Under the pieces are notes generated by a model. It was not told where the DNA came from. It saw nothing but the letters and a program-made list of their open reading frames with translations, and searched no databases. This document shows, in pieces, positions 25,541-31,925 of a stretch of DNA of 32,721 bases (its first letter is position 1; each line of letters starts with the position of its first letter). The position numbers and the translations under genes are program-made. This stretch comes from Nostoc sp. TH1S01 (GTDB lineage Bacteria; Cyanobacteriota; Cyanobacteriia; Cyanobacteriales; Nostocaceae): the NCBI GenBank assembly GCA_018993265.1, contig JAGKSW010000017.1, positions 1-32,721 of the forward strand. Direction: 5' to 3'.

Positions 25541-27619
25541 ATGAAAACTTTTCCATCTTGCTTTGGTAAGAGTAAGCAAAATAAATTAGTTCGTTTGGGA
25601 TTGTCAGCATTAACAGCCTTAGCCATCACAGGCGGTATACATTCAGTTAATGCCACTTCCCTAAAAACCCAAAATTCAGCAGACATCGCTTCAGCACAAG
25701 TCCAACTCAGCCAAACACAAGCTGTTACTACCACCTCAGTAAATACTCAGCCTTCCTATCAAGCAATGCAGATAGCACCATTGATTCCCATAGTGGTGCT
25801 TGGTGGCATTGTTATATTTGTGCCATTGTTCTTTGGCGGACTTGTAGTCATTGGCGAACGGGAAGTTGGGATAGTCGTGAAAAAATTTGCCCTTTCGGGA
25901 CGCGGACTGCCAGCCGGACGATTAATCGCCCTCAACGGTGAAGCAGGTTTGCAAGCTGATACCCTTGCACCGGGTTGGCACTGGGGTTACTGGCCTTGGC
26001 AATATTCCGTTCGCAAAGAATCGGTGGTAGTGGTACCCCAAGGTGAAATCGCTTTGATTGTGGCCGCAGATGGCACACACATCCCCCCAGAACGGATTTT
26101 GGGCAAAATTGTCGATTGTGACAATTTCCAAGATGCACGCAAATTTCTGACCAATGGCGGTGAAAAAGGCCGTCAAATGAGTTTCTTGACTGCTGGTACT
26201 TACCGAATTAATACTGCGCTGTTTCGCGTCATTATGGCGGCTAATGCCAAACACAATGATATGCAAGCTGAACAGTTGCGGGTGTATAGTGTGGCATCAG
26301 ATAAAGTTGGCATTGTCACCACTTTGGATGGTTTACCGATTCCGGCTGGTGAAATTGCAGGGCCGATGATTCCCGGACATGATAATTTCCAGAATGGTCA
26401 AAAATTCCTCGATGCTGGCGGACGCAGAGGTTTGCAAGAGCAAATTTTACTGTCTGGTTCGTGGAACCTGAACCCCTGGTTTGTCCAGGTTGAGCAAGTC
26501 CCAATGTCTGAAATCCCGATTGGCTACGTGGGTGTGGTGATTTCGTTCGTTGGTCAGTCTCAAGAAGATGTCAGTGGCGCAACTTTCACGCATGGTAACT
26601 TGGTGAATCCCGGACACAAAGGTGTGTGGATCGAACCTTTGTATCCAGGTAAGCATCCCGTCAACTCTCGAATTATGAAAATTGAGTTAGTTCCCACAAC
26701 TAACATTGTGTTGAATTGGTCAAGTCGTACAGAACGCCACAGTTATGATGCTCATTTGGCTTCTTTGACAGTGCGATCGCGCGATGGTTTTGCCTTTGAT
26801 TTAGAAGTCGCCCAAATTATTCACGTAGGCGCTTTGGATGCACCAAAGGTAATTTCTCGTGTGGGTTCAATGCAAAATTTAGTTGACCATGTATTAGAAC
26901 CGACAATTGGTAACTATTTCCGCAACTCTGCCCAAGACTACACTGTACTTGACTTTCTCACCGCCCGGAGCGATCGCCAAGCGGAAGCGGCTGAATATAT
27001 TCGCGCCGCATTACGGGCTTATGATGTGCAAGCAATTGACACCTTAATCGGTGATATTCAGCCACCAGCATCCTTGATGCAAACCCAAACCGACCGCAAA
27101 ATTGCTGAAGAACAACGCAAAACCTATGAAGTGCAGCAGGTAGCCCAAACCCAACGCCAACAACTTGTGCGGGAAACAGCATTGGCTGATATCCAACAAG
27201 AAATGGTGAAATCAGAAAAAAGCGTCCAAATTGCGGAACTCAAAGCCCAAGCCCAGATTCAACAAGCTACCGGGGAAGCCGAAGGAATCAAATTACGCGC
27301 CATAGCCGAAGCCGAAGGAATTCGCGCCACAGGTAACGCCAAAGCCGAAACCTACCGCGCAGGTGTGGAAGCCTTGGGGCCACAAGGTTATACAGCTATG
27401 CAACTGATGCAAATTATCGGCGATCGCAACGTCCGATTAATACCAGAAGTTTTAGTCAGCGGTAACGGTAGTAATAATGGCTTGGTAGATGGTTTACTCT
27501 CAATGATTTTGTGGAATCAAACCGCCAAGCAGGGTGAAGTCACACCAACACCTTTACATCCGCATCCAATAGTTGTGAATAACCCATCAGTTTCACCAAA
27601 TAATCACTCGCCCATATAG
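25541..27619 (+). CDS. Flotillin-like SPFH/Band 7 domain membrane protein
   Basis: From ATG 25541 the protein has 692 residues; a TTG at 25520 would add 7. An Ala/Ser/Gln-rich N-terminal stretch precedes a strong membrane helix (IPIVVLGGIVIFVPLFFGGLV, cut here to its core, about residues 80-100). VVIGEREVGIVVKKF then leads into an SPFH-type beta region. Two related segments follow (DGTHIPPERILGKIVDCDNF and DGLPIPAGEIAGPMIPGHDN, each continuing with QxxxKFLxxGGxxG), an internal duplication. The Band 7 core lies at about 330-490. An Ala/Glu/Gln coiled coil (AEEQRKTYEVQQVAQTQRQQ, QATGEAEGIKLRAIAEAEG) precedes VEALGPQGYTAMQLMQ, the flotillin-type end. Such proteins oligomerise into membrane microdomain scaffolds. 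The stop codon lies inside the end of an inverted-repeat element. Confidence 0.88.
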   Translation: MKTFPSCFGKSKQNKLVRLGLSALTALAITGGIHSVNATSLKTQNSADIASAQVQLSQTQAVTTTSVNTQPSYQAMQIAPLIPIVVLGGIVIFVPLFFGGLVVIGEREVGIVVKKFALSGRGLPAGRLIALNGEAGLQADTLAPGWHWGYWPWQYSVRKESVVVVPQGEIALIVAADGTHIPPERILGKIVDCDNFQDARKFLTNGGEKGRQMSFLTAGTYRINTALFRVIMAANAKHNDMQAEQLRVYSVASDKVGIVTTLDGLPIPAGEIAGPMIPGHDNFQNGQKFLDAGGRRGLQEQILLSGSWNLNPWFVQVEQVPMSEIPIGYVGVVISFVGQSQEDVSGATFTHGNLVNPGHKGVWIEPLYPGKHPVNSRIMKIELVPTTNIVLNWSSRTERHSYDAHLASLTVRSRDGFAFDLEVAQIIHVGALDAPKVISRVGSMQNLVDHVLEPTIGNYFRNSAQDYTVLDFLTARSDRQAEAAEYIRAALRAYDVQAIDTLIGDIQPPASLMQTQTDRKIAEEQRKTYEVQQVAQTQRQQLVRETALADIQQEMVKSEKSVQIAELKAQAQIQQATGEAEGIKLRAIAEAEGIRATGNAKAETYRAGVEALGPQGYTAMQLMQIIGDRNVRLIPEVLVSGNGSNNGLVDGLLSMILWNQTAKQGEVTPTPLHPHPIVVNNPSVSPNNHSPI

Positions 27620-27756
27620 CAATCCTAAATCATTTGTGAAATTCTCTTTCTTCTCTTTCTTTGTGTCCTACCCTTCGGGAAGCCGCTATCGCGTCTATGC
27701 GTCCTTTGCGGTTCGTTAAAAAGAATATTTTTCACAACTCAGATAGGATTGCTATA
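27615..27756. mobile_element. MITE-like element with ~26-bp terminal inverted repeats
   Basis: The left end TATAGCAATCCTAAATCATT then TGTGAAA matches the reverse complement of the right end (TTTTCACAACTCAGATAGGA then TTGCTATA) with few mismatches. The 142-base element has no coding capacity. Its interior carries the repeat TCTTTCTTCTCTTTC...CTTTGCGGTTCGTTAA, also present in reverse near 3147. The left end contains the TAG stop of the SPFH gene (27617-27619). Confidence 0.75.
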
Positions 27757-27817
27757 GTTGCCGAGTTACCAACAGATAAGTAACCTAAATAATTGAATTA
27801 AATCAAACTATTGTAAG

Positions 27818-27834
27818 GTGGGCAAGATGCCCAC
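27818..27834 (+). repeat. Perfect short hairpin (GTGGGCA-AGA-TGCCCAC)
   Basis: A 7-base perfect stem with a 3-base loop, 62 bases upstream of the first small helical gene. It resembles the GTGGGCA/TGCCCAC repeats scattered through cyanobacterial intergenic DNA. A regulatory role in the leader of the small-gene pair is possible but not shown. Confidence 0.5.
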
Positions 27835-27895
27835 TTTGCTCATGAAGGAAAGTCATTAAATCAAAATTACCAATTAACACTTATGCAAAATAAAA

Positions 27896-28096
27896 ATGAA
27901 CCGAGAAACCAGAAACATTTTGTCCAATGTGTACGCTCAACTACAGGAGATTGCTGCACAATTCTATCTAGCTGCTGATCAAGCACTTCAAAATGATGAT
28001 TTTGACGATGCTAGTCTACTTCAAAGTAGAGCAGATAAAATTTATGAAGAAGCTGAAAATATTGAAATTCTGATTTCTGAACTGGAGGGTGAATGA
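27896..28096 (+). CDS. Small acidic helical protein (first of a coupled pair)
   Basis: A 66-residue acidic protein (MNRETRNILSNVYAQLQEIA...) with a heptad-like pattern through two long helices separated near QNDDFDD. There is no signal, membrane segment or Cys. The last codons overlap the next start (ATGA), so the two are translationally coupled. It resembles the second protein in layout: both have (I/L)AA(Q/H)F, then an (A/Q)A run, a polar turn, and end in LI(S/Q)EL. I do not recognise a family. A structural or adaptor role as a helical-hairpin dimer is the most one can infer. Upstream purine content is high but there is no clean Shine-Dalgarno site. Confidence 0.65.
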   Translation: MNRETRNILSNVYAQLQEIAAQFYLAADQALQNDDFDDASLLQSRADKIYEEAENIEILISELEGE

Positions 28097-28281
28097 AAAC
28101 TATCGAGCAGCTAAAAACACGCATTCGGGAGTTGGGTAAACTTGCCGCACATTTTAGTCAGCAGGCTGTTGAGGTAAATACAACTAACCGCGAACAAAGC
28201 AAAAATCTGATGAGACAAGCTAGAGAGGCTAGTAAACAGTGTCAGGTATTAATACAAGAGTTAAAAAGACACAACTCTTAG
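28093..28281 (+). CDS. Small basic helical protein (second of a coupled pair)
   Basis: A 62-residue basic protein (MKTIEQLKTRIRELGKLAAH...) predicted fully helical, with a polar turn near NTTNREQSKN. The ATG overlaps the previous stop as ATGA, with GGAGG 6 bases upstream. Charge is opposite to its partner (this one Lys/Arg-rich, the other Asp/Glu-rich), so a hetero-oligomer is attractive. Layout and spacing suggest a diverged tandem duplicate. Toxin-antitoxin architecture (small, overlapping, opposite charge) is an alternative, but neither protein matches a toxin family I know. Confidence 0.65.
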   Translation: MKTIEQLKTRIRELGKLAAHFSQQAVEVNTTNREQSKNLMRQAREASKQCQVLIQELKRHNS

Positions 28282-28520
28282 AGCTAATTTGTAAACTAAA
28301 GTAAAATACTTACCTCGTAAGGGTTTCAGGAATTTGAGTTAATACAGCACTTATTCGCTGAAATTTAGACATAGTAATGAGTTGAGTCTCCTTAAGATTT
28401 TCTTTACGAATCAGCTCTAAATGCGGGATGAAATCATAAAATTCCACGTTTAAAACTCTTGCTCTTTGCGCCTCTGCGTGAGAAAAAATCATCCCCGTAA
28501 TCAACAACGCCAATAAATCT

Positions 28521-28548
28521 ACTCCCCATTCCCTACTCCCTACTCCCT
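28521..28548. repeat. STRR heptamers overlapping the 3' end of ackA
   Basis: Four heptamers in register (ACTCCCC, ATTCCCT, ACTCCCT, ACTCCCT). Read on the minus strand they encode the last residues and stop of acetate kinase (GSRE, then TAG at 28535-28533). The rest of the gap from 28282 to 28520 holds a GCTCTTTGCGCCTCTGCG repeat fragment and no credible gene. Confidence 0.8.
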
Positions 28549-29771
28549 GCTTCATTCTTTTTCACAATTTGCCAACATTGTTGAGCGATCGCCCAATCTT
28601 CTTGAGTATGAATTACTAACACTCGCACTGTAGAATCAGATGTGGCAATATCTTGCTCAACAGGTTGATTTTGATTTTTTTCTGGGTCAATTTTCAAGCC
28701 CAAAAATCCAAAGCCTTCGCACACGGCTTGGCGAATCCCGGCAGATTTTTCACCGACACCTGCGGTAAATAACAATACATCCAATCCGCTCAGACTAGCC
28801 AGCATTGCCCCAATTTCAGACCGCAAGCGATGAACGTACATATCCCAAGCGAGTTGGGCGCGGTAATTACCTTGGGCGATCGCTTCAATTACTTTAGGTA
28901 AATCGCTGGATATTCCCGAAATTCCGCGTAAACCAGAAGCTTTATTTAATACATAATCCAAACTTTCGGCTGAGTAATTAGATTGGCGCAGTAGGTAAAT
29001 TAAAATGCCTGGGTCGATGGAACCGCAACGACTACCCATCATTAAGCCGTCTAAAGGTGTGAAACCCATTGTGGTATCAATACTGCGACCATCTTTAATT
29101 GCTGCTAACGAACAGCCATTACCCAAGTGACAACTAATAATTCGCAATGATTCTAAATCTCGACCGAGAATTTGCGCCGCCCGTCCAGAACAATATTGAT
29201 GACTGATACCATGAAATCCATAACGGCGAATACCTTGTTCTACCCATTCATAAGGGCCGGGATAAATAGCAGCTGCATCTGGGAGAGTTGAATGAAACCC
29301 AGTATCAAATACTGCTATTTGAGAGACTTCGCCTAAACTTTTTTCGATGGCTTCAATGCCTTCTAAAGCTGCTGGGTTGTGTGCTGGTGCCAGATTAGAA
29401 AGACGAGAGATCGCACCTTTTACCTCTTCAGTAATCACCACACTATTGCGGTAATCTTGCCCACCATGAACTACACGATGTCCCACCACATCAATTTCTG
29501 ACACTTCATTAACTACTTTAGTCGCACCACGGCTGAGGGTATAAAGCATATAAGCAACGTGTGCTTGACGTGAATCACCATAAATAGATTCATGCAAAGT
29601 TTCACCGGAAGCTGTTTTGACTTCAATTTCTGCCACACCTTGGTCTTGAGTCCAGTTGACTTTGCCTTCCCAAAGCGGTTGAGGTGCTTCTTGGGGTAAA
29701 GCATCATCAGCTATTTCATACAGACAACTTTTTTGACTGCTAGAGCCAGCATTTAGTACTAGGATTTTCAT
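28533..29771 (-). CDS. ackA: Acetate kinase
   Basis: A 412-residue enzyme that interconverts acetate + ATP and acetyl phosphate + ADP. ASKHA-fold motifs are intact: MKILVLNAGSSSQKSCLYE at the N-terminus, VVGHRVVHGGQDY (substrate Arg), FDTGFHSTLPDAA (catalytic Asp), YGFHGISHQYCSGRA (catalytic His), HLGNGCSLAAIKDGRSIDTT and GLMMGSRCGSIDPG (second Arg). The helical end includes LLFTAGVGEKSAGIRQAVCE. No phosphotransacetylase gene is adjacent. In cyanobacteria the enzyme serves fermentative acetate formation in the dark or phosphoketolase-derived acetyl phosphate. The gene lies 19 bases downstream of the DUF4276 gene on the same strand and might be cotranscribed with the ATPase cassette. Its final residues come from STRR DNA. 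Confidence 0.95.
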   Translation of the reverse strand: MKILVLNAGSSSQKSCLYEIADDALPQEAPQPLWEGKVNWTQDQGVAEIEVKTASGETLHESIYGDSRQAHVAYMLYTLSRGATKVVNEVSEIDVVGHRVVHGGQDYRNSVVITEEVKGAISRLSNLAPAHNPAALEGIEAIEKSLGEVSQIAVFDTGFHSTLPDAAAIYPGPYEWVEQGIRRYGFHGISHQYCSGRAAQILGRDLESLRIISCHLGNGCSLAAIKDGRSIDTTMGFTPLDGLMMGSRCGSIDPGILIYLLRQSNYSAESLDYVLNKASGLRGISGISSDLPKVIEAIAQGNYRAQLAWDMYVHRLRSEIGAMLASLSGLDVLLFTAGVGEKSAGIRQAVCEGFGFLGLKIDPEKNQNQPVEQDIATSDSTVRVLVIHTQEDWAIAQQCWQIVKKNEAGSRE

Positions 29772-29790
29772 AACTTTGACCCTTTGTTAG

Positions 29791-30446
29791 TTACACAGAG
29801 TGTTTATGTATGTTTTCTAGACTTAGTAACCATTGGTTAAAATGCAGGCATTGTTGGCGGATTGTATCTAGTCCAATCTCAATAGCCAACAACGAACCAT
29901 GCAGTACTTTGTTGTATTCTTGACAACACTTGAGAATTCTTTTTGATGGAGCAGTTAAAGGATGATCGTTAATGTGTTCTGGTGAAGGAAATAGATTGCG
30001 ATCGCCTTGTAAAATACTAGCTACACTGGCATCAAACCATTCAGTAAAAACTTGTGGCTGGCTGTACAGCAATGCTTCAAATTCGTGAACCAACAAATTG
30101 GGGATGAAATTTTTATGACCGATATCCTTACCCATCTCCTGTGCTAGATATTCAACTTTTTGGAATGGGTCACTAGTTTTTGCCAGGGAATCCCTTCGGG
30201 AAAATCATTCGGTAAGCCGTACAAATCAAACATTGTTGTCACGAAAGCTGTTTTATCTTCACGGCACTTGCGGTCTAATTGTGGCTTGATTTTGGCATAA
30301 CTTACCACACCTCCCTTACCTATAGAACTTGTTCTGACCAAAATCGGATTGACGTATATGTCTTTTTCTTGAAAATACTTGTAGAGTAGTTCTCTGACGA
30401 ACGTTTCCTCAGTTTGACCTTCAACAAAAACATGGACTCGTATCAT
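29791..30446 (-). pseudogene. DUF4276 (TOPRIM-like) protein, split by a one-base frameshift
   Basis: The start ATG at 30446 overlaps the ATPase stop (ATGA). The first part reads MIRVHVFVEGQTEETFVREL, then VVSYAKIKPQLDRK and TTMFDLYGLPNDFPEGIPWQ, and runs into a stop at 30144. The family-typical continuation (SDPFQKVEYLAQEMGKDIGH, KNFIPNLLVHEFEALL, SPEHIND, APSKRILK, VLHGSLLAIEIGLDTIR) is in the next frame and ends at 29791. Adding one A to the five-A run (plus-strand T5 at 30177-30181) joins them into a normal 218-residue DUF4276 protein. The VEGxTE motif (E9, E13) and later DxY segment resemble a TOPRIM metal site. Everything else is conserved, so the lesion is recent, a sequencing error, or a slippage site. 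Confidence 0.85.
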
Positions 30447-31531
30447 CGTGAAGGTCTCCCACCCAGGAGGTTCTTCTTCCACAACTCTCCTAAACTATAA
30501 TCTTCTAGCCATTCTTCTAACTCCTCCTCATCCAACCTGCGTAGTAGTGATTTTCCCTGGAAGCGGTCAAAAACAATCACATCCGCAGCATGAAATTCGT
30601 TGAGTAATTCTACAGACTGGGTAGAAACAATCACCTGCTTAGCAGCAGTTTTTATCAACGATGCCAAAATCTTGATTGCATAAGGATGAAGACCGAGTTC
30701 CGGCTCATCAACTAAAATTGTTTCTGGTTGAAGTTCTTCCGGTTGCAAAAAAACCGTTGCTAGACAGATAAAACGCAACGTTCCATCAGACAGTAAATGA
30801 GCCTTGAAGGGAATATCTTGTCCTTTCTCGAACCATTCGAGTTCAATAAATTCTTTGTTTTGTGGAGAAGGACGCAGGAGAAAGTCACCAAAGAAAGGCG
30901 CAACTAGCCGAATAGTTTTAACGATTTGCTGATAAGATTTCTGATAATTCTCACGCAACAGATACAAAAAAGCTGCGAGATTTCGAGCATCAGGGCGTAA
31001 GTATGTATTGTCATTGATACGGTGCGCCTGTTTTATATAGGCACTGTCGCTGGTGTCATGAAAGTGATAAACTCGCCACTGCTGCATCGTAGGCAAAATG
31101 TAATCATCAATTCTAGTTTTTGTACCTCTAGAGGCTTTTGTCTCGAAATGACCTTTACCTATTTCACGCTTACCACTCATGTTCCACCAGAAAGACTCAG
31201 CAGCGAACATTAGGCGATTATCCTGAGTTGGTTCTAAAGTAGCAAAGTAGCCGTTATTGCCAAAATATAATTGAAATTCTAGTTGTTCTGTGGTTTTACG
31301 ACCAAAGTACAATAAAGCATCAGGGCCACCTTGACGGCTAACAAAAACTTGCAGATTTTCGTCTAGCAACTGCTGAACCATTCGGAAAAAGCCGAGAAAA
31401 TTGGATTTCCCCGCCCCATTAGCCCCAATTAAAATATTTAGCCTGGAGAGTTTTAAATCACACTCAGCAATAGACTTGAAGCCTTTTAAAACTATTCTCG
31501 ACAGTTGTTTTTCACTTTGCGCCACCGTCAT
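30443..31531 (-). CDS. ABC/RecF-like AAA ATPase (AAA_15/AAA_21 type), partner of DUF4276
   Basis: A 362-residue cytoplasmic ATPase of the OLD/RecF-like class. Residues 11-45 read SRIVLKGFKSIAECDLKLSR, then LNILIGANGAGKSN (Walker A 36-43). The ABC signature is LLSDGTLRF near 249, Walker B is TILVDEPELGLHP near 269 and the switch segment VSTQSVELL near 300. The central lobe (about 90-230) is the variable insertion. Ribosome site GGAG lies 7 bases before the ATG. The downstream DUF4276 gene overlaps by four bases (ATGA), a tight two-gene unit. ATPases of this class paired with a TOPRIM-like protein form anti-phage modules (OLD, Gabija, PARIS). This pair is similar in plan, but its function is not shown. 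Confidence 0.88.
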   Translation of the reverse strand: MTVAQSEKQLSRIVLKGFKSIAECDLKLSRLNILIGANGAGKSNFLGFFRMVQQLLDENLQVFVSRQGGPDALLYFGRKTTEQLEFQLYFGNNGYFATLEPTQDNRLMFAAESFWWNMSGKREIGKGHFETKASRGTKTRIDDYILPTMQQWRVYHFHDTSDSAYIKQAHRINDNTYLRPDARNLAAFLYLLRENYQKSYQQIVKTIRLVAPFFGDFLLRPSPQNKEFIELEWFEKGQDIPFKAHLLSDGTLRFICLATVFLQPEELQPETILVDEPELGLHPYAIKILASLIKTAAKQVIVSTQSVELLNEFHAADVIVFDRFQGKSLLRRLDEEELEEWLEDYSLGELWKKNLLGGRPSR

Positions 31532-31925
31532 GAACAGTCTCCAGATAATCAGGCTTTTTTTAGACAGGCTTCATTTTAACGAGTTTTTTTAAATTTTTAA
31601 ACATACAGTATAGTAACCCTATTTTTTATCCTCTCACAAGTCTAGGTTTTTAACCCAGTGAAGAGTCCCGCCTCGAAATCAATTCCGAGTCTCATAGCGC
31701 AAGTTCTCTTTAGAGAACTTAAAAAGAAGTTTATTCCAGTCCACTTCGGTGGACTTTGGCTATGAGCCTGGAACTTTAGTTCTAGGCGGGAATGGCTTCA
31801 CTGACTTTTCACGTCATGTGGAAAAGTCTACGGAAAATTTAACTTCCGAACCAGAAATTCAAAGTCTCTCTCCTCGCAGGAGAGAGATTTAGAGAGAGGT
31901 TTTCCAGATCCCGTGAAAAGTCAGG
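31532..31925. other. Intergenic region of folded repeats
   Basis: About 390 bases between two minus-strand genes with no gene visible. It contains a three-way-junction-like repeat (31667-31790), a 13-base perfect inverted repeat (CTGACTTTTCACG at 31801-31813 and CGTGAAAAGTCAG at 31912-31924), and the hairpin CTCTCTCCT-CGC-AGGAGAGAG (31866-31886). That hairpin may end transcription of the RTX gene. A possible minus-strand -10 box TATACT (31612-31607) lies 76 bases before the ATPase start. Confidence 0.6.
31667..31790. repeat. Nested inverted repeat with two internal hairpins (three-way-junction shape)
   Basis: CCCGCCT at 31667 pairs with AGGCGGG at 31784-31790, and CTCATAG (31691-31697) pairs with CTATGAG (31760-31766). 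Inside are two perfect hairpins: AAGTTCTC-TTTA-GAGAACTT (31701-31720) and GTCCAC-TTCG-GTGGAC (31739-31754), the second with a UUCG-type tetraloop. The whole forms a long stem closing on two arms. It may be a repeat family, a DNA cruciform or a structured RNA. Confidence 0.75.

Noticed and set aside
28310-28555. 81-codon minus-strand open frame overlapping the ackA end
   Set aside because: Its sequence (GVGSREWGV, SHAEAQRAR) is typical of translated STRR and dispersed repeats and it overlaps the acetate kinase gene.
31607-31612. TATACT as a sigma-70 type promoter for the ATPase
   Set aside because: No acceptable -35 box lies at 16-19 bases. It is mentioned only as a possible -10.
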